63,677 bases of DNA from Cognatilysobacter claricitrinus. Lineage in GTDB: Bacteria; Pseudomonadota; Gammaproteobacteria; Xanthomonadales; Xanthomonadaceae. Location of the stretch: assembly GCF_045866565.1 (NCBI RefSeq), contig NZ_BAAFZV010000005.1, forward strand, positions 1-63,677, in the 5' to 3' direction. The position numbers were made by a program, and so were the translations under genes. Below, in pieces: positions 35,941 to 44,387 of this stretch (position 1 is the first letter of the stretch; every line of letters begins with the position of its first letter). The notes under the pieces are model-generated. The model was not told the DNA's origin. It saw only the letters and a list, made by a program, of their open reading frames with translations, and made no database searches.

Positions 35941-38301
35941 GTGACCAGCCCGTTTTTTGATCAAGGAATCGACCCGCGCCACGACCCGGCGCGCGTGCTC
36001 GAAGCATTGAAGCGGCTATCCGTCGAACGCCTCGGGACCTTCCCGACCGCGCTCTACGTGACCGCTGAGAAGGAACTCGCCGAGGCCGGCCCCGACGCGT
36101 ACCACGAGCTCGCCGGGCTCAACGTGCTGCGCACGCGCAGCGCGTCGGACACGATGAATTTCCGCCAGCAGATCGCCCAGGCGTTCGACGAGTTCCGCAA
36201 TCCCTTCATCCGCTCGGGCATCACGCTCGGCCTGATAGAGGAAGAAGTGATCGACCTGCACCTCCAGGCGCAGGCGCTCACCGAAATTCTCGACAAGCGT
36301 TACCAGCAGCCTCTGCAGTCGTTGCGCACGCAGATGGAAGAGCTTGCGCTCGCGATGCGTGTGCCGGCGGGTGCGAACCCGATCTCGCCGAGCAAGCTGT
36401 GCTCGACGCTGATCGCATCGGTCGGCAATGCGGGCATTTCCGAGCCGCTGGGCCGCGTTCTGTTCCGCCAGTTCCAGCAGCAGCTGGTGCCGTTGCTCGA
36501 CGCGCTGTATCCGAACCTCGGCGCGGTGTTGTCGCGCGCGGGTTACGGCGTGTCGGCGTGGTCGCCGGCGGCGCTCGCGAAGTTCGATCGCGAAGAGATC
36601 GAAGCGCCGTCCGCGCCGCTGCCACTGCCGGAGCCCGAGGTGCAGGCGCCGGCGCAGCAGACTCAGCCGGCGCAGCCGTCGTACTACGGCGCGCCGCAGG
36701 TGCCGCAGTACGCGCCGCAGATGCCGCAGGCGCCGATGCATGCGCAGGCGCCGGCCTATCCGCAGGTGCCGCAGCAGCGTGCGCTGGGCGACGGCCTTGG
36801 CGGCCACCGCCATTCCACCGAACTCGAGCCGCTGCGCGAGCAGCTGCGCATCTGGCGCATGGAGCGCCAGCATGGCGGCGTGCGCACGCTGGCGCAGGCG
36901 CCGGTCGGCCTGCAGTACGGCGTGCCGGGCTTCGCGCCCGCAGGCGCCGGTGCGGGTATGGGCGCTGGCGGTTACGGCGCCGCGCCCGCACTTCGCGAAT
37001 TCCAGCCGCGCGAGATCAGCAGCATCGCCTCGGTGCTGCAGGCCGAGCCGCCGGACGTGTTCGCGCGTGCGCTCGGCGTCACCGGCAAGCTGTCGGATGC
37101 GATCCGCGGCTACCTCGCTGAAGGCGCGCGCCGCATGGGCCTGCACCCCGAATACACCGCGCTGTCGGCGGAGGACGAGGATGCGGTCGACATGGTCGCG
37201 CTCCTGTTCGAATCGCTGTTCCGCACGCATGCATTGCAGGACCGCGCGCGCCGCGTCTATGCGCGCCTGGTGCTGCCGTACCTGAAGGTCGCGATCAACG
37301 ACGACTCGATGTTCGTCGAGCGCGAGCATCCGGCGCGCCGACTGCTCGATGCGCTGACCGAGGCCTGCGAGGACAACACCGGTTCGACGCCGCAGGAGCG
37401 CGAGTTGCTCGAGCGCGCGTCCGCGGTGTCGCAGCGCGTCGTCGCCGAGTTCAACGAAGACCTCTCGGTGTTCGAGATGGCCTATGCCGAGCTCGAGGAC
37501 CTGCTGTCGCAGCAGCGTCGTCGCGTGGAGCTGCAGGAGCAGCGTGCGGCGAAGGCCAGCTACGGCCGTGAGCGCCTTGCGCAGGCCCGCATGCGGGCCG
37601 ACACCGTGCTGCAGCGTCGCCTCGCGCAGACGCCGCTGACGCAGGCCGTCGGCGATTTCCTGGTCACGCCGTGGCGCCACCACCTGGTGCAGACGCTGCT
37701 GCGCGACGGCGAGGACAGCGTGCGCTTCCGCGATGCGATCGCGATGGGCGATGCGCTCGCGCACGGCGACATCCTGGCGTCGCGCGCCGACGGCGACGCA
37801 CTCGTTCGCCAGCTGCTCGAACTCGAAGAGCCGTTGACCGAATGCCTTGCGTCGTCCGGTCTCGACGCCACCGCGGCGAGCCACGGCCTTGCCGGCATCG
37901 TGCGCGGTCTGGCCGATCCCGATGCCTCGCGACGCGTGCGTCCCATGCCGGCGCCGGTGCGCGACGAGCCCGAGCAGGAAACCCGTCTGTGGCTCGCGGG
38001 CGGTACCGACGCGATGCGCGCCGATCCGCAGTGGGTCGCCAAGATCCGCAAGCTCGAAGTCGGTTCGTGGGTGCGCATGTCCGATGCGCAGGGCGAGCCG
38101 ATCTCCGCGAAGGTCGCCTGGGTCAGCCCGCTGACCTCGCGCCTGCTGCTGGTCAACCGCCGCGGCATGCGCGTGTTGGCCGCCAGCGTCGAGGAGCTCG
38201 CGCTCCTCGGTTCGGAAGGCCGCCTGACGGTCGCGACCGGCCAGTCGCCGTTCGAAGCCGCGATGGAGCAGTTGCAGCAGCAGCTGCGCGCAGTCGGCTG
38301 A
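35941..38301 (+). CDS. DUF1631 family protein
   Basis: The 786-residue protein starts at a GTG and is largely helical. Residues of about 1-210 form one helical region, about 215-350 are a flexible Pro/Gln/Ala-rich and Gly-rich linker, and the rest is the DUF1631 core. The core has coiled-coil stretches (LLSQQRRRVELQEQRAAKASYGRERL) and a C-terminal beta-rich segment (KLEVGSWVRMSDAQGEPISAKVAWVSPLTSRLLLVNRRG) that resembles a PilZ domain. The PilZ match suggests a link to cyclic di-GMP, but the RxxxR motif is not clear to me. There is no signal peptide. Function is not established. Confidence 0.9.
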   Translation: MTSPFFDQGIDPRHDPARVLEALKRLSVERLGTFPTALYVTAEKELAEAGPDAYHELAGLNVLRTRSASDTMNFRQQIAQAFDEFRNPFIRSGITLGLIEEEVIDLHLQAQALTEILDKRYQQPLQSLRTQMEELALAMRVPAGANPISPSKLCSTLIASVGNAGISEPLGRVLFRQFQQQLVPLLDALYPNLGAVLSRAGYGVSAWSPAALAKFDREEIEAPSAPLPLPEPEVQAPAQQTQPAQPSYYGAPQVPQYAPQMPQAPMHAQAPAYPQVPQQRALGDGLGGHRHSTELEPLREQLRIWRMERQHGGVRTLAQAPVGLQYGVPGFAPAGAGAGMGAGGYGAAPALREFQPREISSIASVLQAEPPDVFARALGVTGKLSDAIRGYLAEGARRMGLHPEYTALSAEDEDAVDMVALLFESLFRTHALQDRARRVYARLVLPYLKVAINDDSMFVEREHPARRLLDALTEACEDNTGSTPQERELLERASAVSQRVVAEFNEDLSVFEMAYAELEDLLSQQRRRVELQEQRAAKASYGRERLAQARMRADTVLQRRLAQTPLTQAVGDFLVTPWRHHLVQTLLRDGEDSVRFRDAIAMGDALAHGDILASRADGDALVRQLLELEEPLTECLASSGLDATAASHGLAGIVRGLADPDASRRVRPMPAPVRDEPEQETRLWLAGGTDAMRADPQWVAKIRKLEVGSWVRMSDAQGEPISAKVAWVSPLTSRLLLVNRRGMRVLAASVEELALLGSEGRLTVATGQSPFEAAMEQLQQQLRAVG

Positions 38302-38321
38302 GCCTAGGCGTCTGGGGTGGG

Positions 38322-38345
38322 AAGGGCGGCTTCGGCCGCCCTTTT
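38322..38345 (+). terminator. Terminator after the DUF1631 gene
   Basis: AAGGGCGGC and GCCGCCCTT form a 9-bp stem closed by a short TTCG loop, followed by TTCG. It starts 20 bases after the stop. Confidence 0.8.
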
Positions 38346-38473
38346 CGTTTTCGGGCGGGGCGACGCGCGCGGATGGCGTCGCGCTCGCGTGCTGCGCGCT
38401 TGTTGCCAGCGCGCAACTGCCGCCCGCCGCGATTCGCCGCTAGGATGCATCGACGCACCGACGGAGCAGGCGC

Positions 38474-39589
38474 ATGACGGCAGTGAAGGTAGGCATCCTG
38501 CGCGAACGCGCGCCCGGTGAGCGGCGCGTGGCCGCGACGCCCGAAACGGTGCGCAAACTCGTCGCGCGTGGTGCGCAGGTACGCATCGAGTCGACTGCCG
38601 GCGCGAGCGCCGGCTTTGTCGACGACGCCTACGTGCAGGCGGGCGCGAGCGTCGCCGATGCCGCGTCGATCATTCGCGACAGCGACCTCCTGCTGGTCGT
38701 GCAATCGCCAGCCGACGACGTGCTCGCGGCGATGAAGCCGAACGCGACGCTCGTCGGGCTGCTCGCACCGCAGGCGTCCGAAACGCGCGGCGCGGCGATC
38801 CGCGATCGTGGGCTGCTCGCGTTCCCGCTCGAGCGCCTGCCGCGCACCACGCGCGCGCAGGCGATGGACGTGTTGAGTTCGCAGGCCGGCATGGCGGGCT
38901 ACAAGGCGGTGCTGATCGCGGCCACGCTCGCGCCGCGCTTTTTTCCGATGCTGACCACCGCCGCCGGCACGATCCGGCCGGCGAAGGTGCTGGTGATCGG
39001 TGCCGGCGTTGCGGGCCTGCAGGCGATCGCGACCGCGAAGCGCCTCGGTGCGCAGGTCGAAGGTTTCGACGTGCGCCCCGAAACGCGCGAGCAGATCGAA
39101 TCGCTGGGCGGCAAGTTCCTCGACCTCGGCGTCAGTGCGGCGGGCGAGGGCGGCTATGCGCGTGCGCTCACCGACGAGGAGCGCGCCGAGCAGCAGAAGC
39201 GCCTCGGCGCGCATCTGGGTTCGGTCGACGTCGTGGTGTGCACGGCCGCGGTGCCGGGCCGGCCCGCGCCGAAGATCGTCACGTCGGCGATGGTGGCCGG
39301 CATGAAGCCGGGCAGCGTGATCGTCGATCTACCGGCGGAGAGCGGCGGCAACTGCGAGGCCACGGTGCCGGGACAAACGATGGACGTCGGTGGCGTGGTC
39401 GTCGACGGGCCGCTCGGGCTCGCCAGCATGGGCGCGGTGCATGCGAGCGAGATGTACGCGCGCAACGTGCTGAACTTCGTCAGCCTGTTTCTCGATGCCG
39501 GCGCGATGTCGTTCGACTGGAGTGACGACCTGCTCGCGAAGACCGTGTGGCCCGAACGTCCCGCCGAGGCCGCGATCGCCGCGGCCTGA
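38474..39589 (+). CDS. pntAA: NAD(P) transhydrogenase subunit alpha, part 1
   Basis: This 371-residue soluble subunit binds NAD(H) in the proton-translocating transhydrogenase that makes NADPH. It shows VGILRERAPGERRVAATPE, the NAD-binding VLVIGAGVAGLQAIATAKRLGAQVEGFDVRPE and LPAESGGNCEATVPG. In the three-gene form of the enzyme it needs PntAB and PntB. Those genes lie 2.0 kb away, beyond a leftward sigma-factor operon. pntAA therefore has no partner gene next to it and must use its own promoter in 38346-38473. Confidence 0.95.
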   Translation: MTAVKVGILRERAPGERRVAATPETVRKLVARGAQVRIESTAGASAGFVDDAYVQAGASVADAASIIRDSDLLLVVQSPADDVLAAMKPNATLVGLLAPQASETRGAAIRDRGLLAFPLERLPRTTRAQAMDVLSSQAGMAGYKAVLIAATLAPRFFPMLTTAAGTIRPAKVLVIGAGVAGLQAIATAKRLGAQVEGFDVRPETREQIESLGGKFLDLGVSAAGEGGYARALTDEERAEQQKRLGAHLGSVDVVVCTAAVPGRPAPKIVTSAMVAGMKPGSVIVDLPAESGGNCEATVPGQTMDVGGVVVDGPLGLASMGAVHASEMYARNVLNFVSLFLDAGAMSFDWSDDLLAKTVWPERPAEAAIAAA

Positions 39590-39633
39590 CGCGTGTCAGC
39601 GACGGATCGATGCGATCGATCCGTCGCGCGGCG

Positions 39634-40050
39634 TCAGTGCTGGGTCGACTGCGCCTGCAACCACGCCTTGCGCTGCTCCGGCGTCATCGCCCGCAGCTTC
39701 TGGCGCATCGCCTTCTTGTCTTCCGGCGACATCGAACGGAACTGTTCGAACGCAGCGCGCGCCTGCTCGCGCTCGGCGGGCGACATGTCCTGGAACTTGG
39801 CGATGCCGCGACGGGCCTGCGAACGCTGCTCGGGCGTCATCGTCTTCCAGCGCTGCGCGTGGCCGAACATGCGTTCGCGCGTTTCGGGATTCGCATTCCA
39901 GCGCTCGCGCATCGGCGCGATCAGCATTTCGCGCTGCGCCGGCGTGAGGTGATCCCAGTCGGGCAATGCGGTCTTCGCCGCCTGCGCATGCGCGGGCAGC
40001 GCGGCGACGAGCAACAGGACCGGCGCGAGGGAAAGGGCGAAACGCGTCAT
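39634..40050 (-). CDS. DUF3106 exported protein
   Basis: The 138-residue protein has a signal peptide (FALSLAPVLLLVAALPAHAQA), so it acts in the periplasm. The rest is helical with repeated LTPAQREM, MTPEQRSQAR, MSPAEREQARAA, MSPEDKKAMR and MTPEQRKAW units, the DUF3106 pattern. Such small periplasmic proteins often sit beside a sigma and anti-sigma pair in xanthomonads and recall CpxP/ZraP-like chaperones in shape, but that is inference. It is the last gene of the leftward four-gene operon. Confidence 0.9.
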   Translation of the reverse strand: MTRFALSLAPVLLLVAALPAHAQAAKTALPDWDHLTPAQREMLIAPMRERWNANPETRERMFGHAQRWKTMTPEQRSQARRGIAKFQDMSPAEREQARAAFEQFRSMSPEDKKAMRQKLRAMTPEQRKAWLQAQSTQH

Positions 40051-40053
40051 GGC

Positions 40054-40491
40054 TTACTCCGTTCGCGCCGGGCGTTCGTCGCCCAGCCACAGGTAGAACT
40101 CGGGGTCTTCGGACAGATCGGGCGCAACCACATCCGCATCGGCCGCGGTCGGCAGGCGCGATGCCGGCGACGGCGTCACTGCAGCGATGCGCGGCTGCGC
40201 GGCGGGAACGACCGCGGTCGACCTCGTCGCCACGCCGCCGGCATGCGGCGCCACCGGGCCGGAGCCGGGTGGACGCAGCTGCACAACCAGCGCGAGCGCA
40301 AGGCCTGCGGTGGCGACGCCCGCCCAGCGCAGCACCCCATGCGATGCGCGCCGCGACTCACCTTCCAGCGCGGCGCGGCGGCGCTGCGCGAGTTGCGCGT
40401 TGACGCGTGCCGAGAGTCGGTCGAGCGACGCGGCATGGACGCTACGAGCGCGCGCGTCGAAAGCGTCGCCGGCGTTGTCGTGCATGCTCAT
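40054..40491 (-). CDS. Putative anti-sigma factor-like single-pass membrane protein
   Basis: The 145-residue protein has a cytoplasmic N-terminal part (about 50 residues), one membrane helix (GVLRWAGVATAGLALALVVQL) and a Pro/Ala-rich periplasmic tail. This is the layout of small anti-sigma factors. The ATG overlaps the sigma-factor stop by four bases, and DUF3106 follows four bases later. It lacks a zinc-binding HxxxCxxC motif. I infer that it restrains the sigma factor from position and topology only. Confidence 0.75.
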   Translation of the reverse strand: MSMHDNAGDAFDARARSVHAASLDRLSARVNAQLAQRRRAALEGESRRASHGVLRWAGVATAGLALALVVQLRPPGSGPVAPHAGGVATRSTAVVPAAQPRIAAVTPSPASRLPTAADADVVAPDLSEDPEFYLWLGDERPARTE

Positions 40492-41042
40492 CGGAAATCC
40501 TCCAGTTGCTTCTGCAGGGCGTCGCGCGCGCGGGACAGGTGCGTCTTGACCGAGCCTTCGCTGCAGCCCATCACCCGCGCCGTCGCCTCGACGTCCAGTT
40601 CTTCCAGCACCCGCAGGGTGAATGCCTCGCGCTGGCGCGTCGGCAGGCCCTGCAGGGCGCCCACGAGGCGCACATACGCCTCGCGTGAATCATTCGTCCG
40701 GGACGGATCCGGTCCCGGATCCGCCCAGTCGATCGGTCCTTCGTCGTCCGCCGGCGGTGGCGCGAGCCACTTCAGGCGGAACGTGCGGCGGCGCTGCAGA
40801 TCGATGATCCGGCTGCGCAGCACGCTCCAGAACAGCGGCGTCCATTCCGCCGGCGGCCGGCCCGCGTAGGCGAGCATCTTCACCATCGCGTCCTGCACCG
40901 CATCCAGCGCGTCCTCACGATGACGCAGGCCCATCTCGGCGAAGCGGAACGCGCGGGCAGAGATCGATGCGAGGAATGCATCGAGCGTCTGCGGCTCGTC
41001 ACCGCGTTCGGCCTCGAGGGCCTGCGCCATCGCGAGCGTCAT
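40488..41042 (-). CDS. ECF-like RNA polymerase sigma factor
   Basis: This 184-residue protein has a weakly conserved region 2 (FRFAEMGLRHREDALDAVQDAMVKML, then FWSVLRSRIIDLQRRR) and a typical region 4 (LPTRQREAFTLRVLEELDVEATARVMGCSEGSVKTHLSRARDALQ). It lacks regions 1 and 3, as expected of group IV factors. It overlaps by four bases both the repeat-protein gene upstream and the anti-sigma-like gene downstream. The sequence does not tell which genes it controls. The operon may be autoregulated from 41450-41601. Confidence 0.92.
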   Translation of the reverse strand: MTLAMAQALEAERGDEPQTLDAFLASISARAFRFAEMGLRHREDALDAVQDAMVKMLAYAGRPPAEWTPLFWSVLRSRIIDLQRRRTFRLKWLAPPPADDEGPIDWADPGPDPSRTNDSREAYVRLVGALQGLPTRQREAFTLRVLEELDVEATARVMGCSEGSVKTHLSRARDALQKQLEDFR

Positions 41043-41449
41043 CCGTGGCGACGATCCCAGCGACGGTCGATGCGCTGGCCCTTGTGGTCCAGGCGCGCGT
41101 CCACGCGATTGCCGCGAGCGTCCAGGCGGTGGTCGATGCGGTCGCCCTTGCGGTCGAGACGGTTGTCGATGCGGTCGCCTTCGCGCTCAAGGCGCGCGGC
41201 GCGCTGCTCGTGGCCGGCAGCCTCGGCCTTGTCGGCGCGGGTGTCGAAGCGGTCCTCGATGCGGTCGCCCTTGGCGTCCAGGCGGTCGTCGATTCGATCA
41301 CCGCGGGCGTCGAGGCGGTCTTCGATGCGGTCGCCCTTCTGGTCCAGGCGTTGTTCGATGCGGTCGCCGCGGTCCTCGGTGGACTGGGCGTGGGCGACCG
41401 GCAGCACGGCGATCAGTGCGGGCAGGGCATAGGCAACGATCTTCTTCAT
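41039..41449 (-). CDS. Exported protein built of 11-residue repeats
   Basis: The 136-residue protein starts at the ATG at 41449 with AAGGAGA upstream and has a signal peptide ending AHAQ. The mature part is a tandem array of units of the form (R/K)GDRI(E/D)DRLDA, about eight copies, interrupted once by TRADKAEAAGHEQRAARLERE. The period of 11 and the heavy Arg/Asp content suggest a long amphipathic helix exposed in the periplasm. The encoding DNA shows the matching 33-bp periodicity. Function is unknown. The sigma-factor start overlaps its stop, so the two are coupled. Confidence 0.88.
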   Translation of the reverse strand: MKKIVAYALPALIAVLPVAHAQSTEDRGDRIEQRLDQKGDRIEDRLDARGDRIDDRLDAKGDRIEDRFDTRADKAEAAGHEQRAARLEREGDRIDNRLDRKGDRIDHRLDARGNRVDARLDHKGQRIDRRWDRRHG

Positions 41450-41490
41450 GGCGATCTCTCCTTGGTCATGTCGTGGCCCGGCGTCCCGGT

Positions 41491-41510
41491 GATGTGCTGC
41501 GCAGCACATC
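41491..41510. promoter_or_regulatory. Perfect 20-bp palindrome, candidate operator
   Basis: GATGTGCTGCGCAGCACATC is its own reverse complement over all 20 bases with no spacer. It lies 42 bases before the repeat-protein ATG and 92 bases before pntAB, so it could control either direction. Confidence 0.5.
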
Positions 41511-41601
41511 CGGAAACGCCCGGCCCCGACCCGGGTTGACGAACGCCCGGAAGAATTCAGCCGTCGTTATGATGGAACGAACGGGGTTACGGGAGGGGAG
41601 C

Positions 41602-41901
41602 ATGGCCGACGGGTTCGTGGCGCTGTACATCTTCATGCTCGCGGCGATCGCGGGGCACGTGATCATCTCGCGGGTGCCGGTGATCCTGCATACCCCGCTG
41701 ATGTCGGGGTCGAACTTCATCCACGGCATCGTGCTGATCGGCGCGATCGTGGTGCTGGGCCACGCGGACACCTTGCTGGAGAAGGCGATCGGCTTCGTCG
41801 CCGTGCTGCTCGGCGCGGGCAACGCGGCCGGCGGCTACGTGGTCACCGAACGCATGCTCGACATGTTCAAGCCGTCGAAGAAGCCCGGAGCGCGTGCATG
41901 A
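41602..41901 (+). CDS. pntAB: NAD(P) transhydrogenase subunit alpha, part 2 (membrane)
   Basis: This 99-residue membrane subunit forms part of the proton channel of transhydrogenase. It has three membrane helices (FVALYIFMLAAIAGHVII, FIHGIVLIGAIVVLGH and AIGFVAVLLGAGNAAGGYVV) and ends in a short basic tail. The ATG at 41602 has a GGGAGGGGAG upstream. Its stop overlaps the pntB start by four bases. A TATGAT at 41568-41573 could be its -10 element, but I find no -35 at the right distance. Confidence 0.94.
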   Translation: MADGFVALYIFMLAAIAGHVIISRVPVILHTPLMSGSNFIHGIVLIGAIVVLGHADTLLEKAIGFVAVLLGAGNAAGGYVVTERMLDMFKPSKKPGARA

Positions 41902-43328
41902 CGGGCGCGATGGATCCGCGCGTGCTTATCGCCGACGCCAGTTATTTCGTCGCCGCCACGCTGTTCCTGCTGGGCCTGCAGCGCATGGCGTCGCCGGTCA
42001 CCGCGCGCAGCGGCATCCGCTGGGCCGGCGCGGGCATGGTGATCGCGACCGCCGCAAGCTTCCTGCTGCCAGGGCTGCACAACCTGCCGCTGATCCTGCT
42101 CGCACTCGCCATCGGCACGGCGGCCGCGTGGGTGTCCGGCAAGAAGGTCGCGATCACCGACATGCCGCAGATGGTGGCGCTCTACAACGGCATGGGCGGC
42201 GGCTCGGCGGCGGCGATTGGCGCGGTCGAACTGTTGCGGCTCAATGCCGGCGAGCCGGCGACGTCGATGACGTCCGTGGTGCTCGCGGTGATCGGCGCGC
42301 TGATCGGCGCGATCTCGCTATCGGGTTCCGTCATCGCCTGGGCGAAGCTCGACGGGCGCATGGACAAGCGCTACACGTTCCCGGGCCAGCAGGCGTTCAA
42401 TGCGCTCGTGTTCCTCGCGACGCTCGCGGCCGGCGTGCTCGCGGTGATGTGGCTGGGTCATAACGTCGACGGGTCGGCGTACGGCCTCGTGCCGATCGTC
42501 GCGTTCTTCGTCGGCGCGTTGCTGGTGGGCGTGCTGATGACGTTGCCGATCGGCGGCGCGGACATGCCGGTCGTGATCTCGCTGTTCAACGCCTTCACCG
42601 GCCTGGCCGTCGCGTTCGAAGGCTACGTGCTCGACAACGAGGCGTTGATCATCGCGGGCACCATGGTCGGCGCGGCGGGCATGCTGCTGACGCGGTTGAT
42701 GGCGAAGGCGATGAACCGCCCGATCCGCGGCGTGATCTTCGGCAGCTTCGGCGGTGGTGGCGAAGCGCAGGAGATCACCGGTAGCCAGAAGCCGATCGAA
42801 GCCGGCGACGTCGCCGCGCTGATGGGATATGCAGAACGCGTCGTGATCGTGCCCGGCTACGGCATGGCCGTCGCACAGGCGCAGCACAAGATCTGGGAGC
42901 TGACGCAGAAGCTCATGGATCGCGGCGTCAAGGTGAAGTTCGCGATCCATCCGGTCGCGGGGCGCATGCCCGGGCACATGAACGTGCTGCTCGCCGAAGC
43001 CGGCGTGCCGTATGACCTCATCGCCGACATGGACGACATCAACCCCGAGTTCAAGAACACCGACGTCGCGCTCGTCATCGGTGCGAACGACGTGGTGAAC
43101 CCCGTCGCGAAGACCGACCCGGCCAGCCCGATCTACGGCATGCCGATTCTCGATGTCGTCGATGCGAAGAACGTCGTCGTGATCAAGCGCGGCCGCGGCA
43201 CCGGGTTTGCCGGCATCGAGAACGCGCTCTTCTATGCCGACAACACGCGGATGCTGTTCGGTGACGGCGCGGAGATGGCGGCGGCGCTGGTCAGCGAACT
43301 CAAGGCGCTGGACGGCGCCGGGCACTGA
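41898..43328 (+). CDS. pntB: NAD(P) transhydrogenase subunit beta
   Basis: PntB carries most membrane helices and the NADP(H)-binding domain. The 476-residue protein starts with helices around YFVAATLFLLGLQRM, has MPQMVALYNGMGGGSAAAIGAVELL and the later TLPIGGADMPVVISLFNAFTGLA, and ends with the NADP domain (IVPGYGMAVAQAQHKIWEL, VKFAIHPVAGRMPGHMNVLLAEA, LVIGANDVVNP and KRGRGTGFAGIEN). It is complete. Its last 29 bases overlap the convergent gene. Confidence 0.96.
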   Translation: MTGAMDPRVLIADASYFVAATLFLLGLQRMASPVTARSGIRWAGAGMVIATAASFLLPGLHNLPLILLALAIGTAAAWVSGKKVAITDMPQMVALYNGMGGGSAAAIGAVELLRLNAGEPATSMTSVVLAVIGALIGAISLSGSVIAWAKLDGRMDKRYTFPGQQAFNALVFLATLAAGVLAVMWLGHNVDGSAYGLVPIVAFFVGALLVGVLMTLPIGGADMPVVISLFNAFTGLAVAFEGYVLDNEALIIAGTMVGAAGMLLTRLMAKAMNRPIRGVIFGSFGGGGEAQEITGSQKPIEAGDVAALMGYAERVVIVPGYGMAVAQAQHKIWELTQKLMDRGVKVKFAIHPVAGRMPGHMNVLLAEAGVPYDLIADMDDINPEFKNTDVALVIGANDVVNPVAKTDPASPIYGMPILDVVDAKNVVVIKRGRGTGFAGIENALFYADNTRMLFGDGAEMAAALVSELKALDGAGH

Positions 43329-43731
43329 TCGCGGGCCAGCCGCCCGCAATCGCCAGCGCGATCACCACCCAGACGGCGTCGCGCCAGTCGTTGGCGATGC
43401 CGGCGAGCGTCTGCGCGTGGTGCACGCCGAGCTTGCCCAGCGCCTCGATCGTCCCGCTACCGAGCGGAACGCCGACGTTGATCGCGATGATTGCCCAGTT
43501 GGCGATAGCGATCAGCGCGACGGTCGAGAGCGTCGCCGCCACCGCGCGCAGGCCCGGCCGAAGCGACGGCGCGAGCCCGAGCACCCACAGCACGTCGATC
43601 GCGCCCACCACCGCCATGAAGCTGCACTGGCGGCCGGAGTAGAGCGACGCAAGCACCCACAGAGCGGCGAAGCCGAACACGACGAGGGGCAGCAGCAGCC
43701 AGGGGAGCCAGACGGAACGGGTCGGGGGCAT
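43300..43731 (-). CDS. Small four-helix membrane protein of unknown function
   Basis: The 143-residue protein has four predicted membrane helices (WLPWLLLPLVVFGFAALWVLA; CSFMAVVGAIDVLWVLGLA; VAATLSTVALIAIANWAII; AVWVVIALAIAGGWPAI). I use the ATG at 43731. It ends inside pntB on the other strand by 29 bases, an unusual convergent overlap. It is divergent from sufT. I do not recognise the family. The clear hydrophobic pattern supports a real gene. Confidence 0.75.
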   Translation of the reverse strand: MPPTRSVWLPWLLLPLVVFGFAALWVLASLYSGRQCSFMAVVGAIDVLWVLGLAPSLRPGLRAVAATLSTVALIAIANWAIIAINVGVPLGSGTIEALGKLGVHHAQTLAGIANDWRDAVWVVIALAIAGGWPAISARRRPAP

Positions 43732-43829
43732 TGGGTCGGAGCGGAAAGCGGCCGCACAGGATAGCTGGCGGACAGGGAAGGGCCGGGAAATTGGACTAGA
43801 ATGGTCCGAGTTAAAAGGTGACACGTCCG

Positions 43830-44387
43830 ATGTATTCCCGTTCCAGCGAACCCGTCCGCTTCGAGCGCGACTGCGCCGCCGTGCTCGTGCCGCAGGGCGA
43901 GGCCGTGACGCTTCCGGCCGGCAGCGTCGGCTACATCACGCAGGCGCTCGGCGGCAGCTTCACGGTGTTCGTCGAGGGCAACCTGTTCCGCATCGCCGGC
44001 CGCGACGCCGACGCGATCGGCAAGGAACCGCCGTCCCCGCTGGAGCTGGCCGAAGGCGCGGACGATGCGGCGGTCGAGAAGCTCGTCTGGCAGCAGCTGC
44101 GGACCTGTTTCGACCCCGAGATCCCGATCAACGTGGTCGAGCTCGGCCTCGTCTACAACGTCGACATCGCGCGCGATGAGCAAAAGCCCGGCGAGCGCCA
44201 GGTGCGCGTCGAGATGACGCTGACCGCGCCGGGGTGCGGCATGGGCGACGTCCTCGTCGCCGACGTGCGCGACAAGCTCGAGCTGATCCCGACCGTCGTC
44301 GACGCGGATGTCGAACTGGTGTTCGACCCGCCGTGGAACCGCTCGATGATGTCCGAAGCCGCGCGTCTCGAAACCGGGATGCTCTGA
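43830..44387 (+). CDS. sufT: Iron-sulfur cluster assembly protein SufT
   Basis: SufT is a MIP18/DUF59-family protein that helps mature Fe-S proteins. The 185-residue protein has an N-terminal extension (FERDCAAVLVPQGEAVTLPAGSVGYITQALGG) and the C-terminal MIP18 core with CFDPEIPINVVELGLVYNVDI and LTAPGCGMGDVLVADVRDKL, containing the conserved Cys. I choose the ATG at 43830. A GTG four codons earlier is in frame but leaves no room for the AAGG before it. No other suf genes are adjacent in the window. Confidence 0.9.
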   Translation: MYSRSSEPVRFERDCAAVLVPQGEAVTLPAGSVGYITQALGGSFTVFVEGNLFRIAGRDADAIGKEPPSPLELAEGADDAAVEKLVWQQLRTCFDPEIPINVVELGLVYNVDIARDEQKPGERQVRVEMTLTAPGCGMGDVLVADVRDKLELIPTVVDADVELVFDPPWNRSMMSEAARLETGML

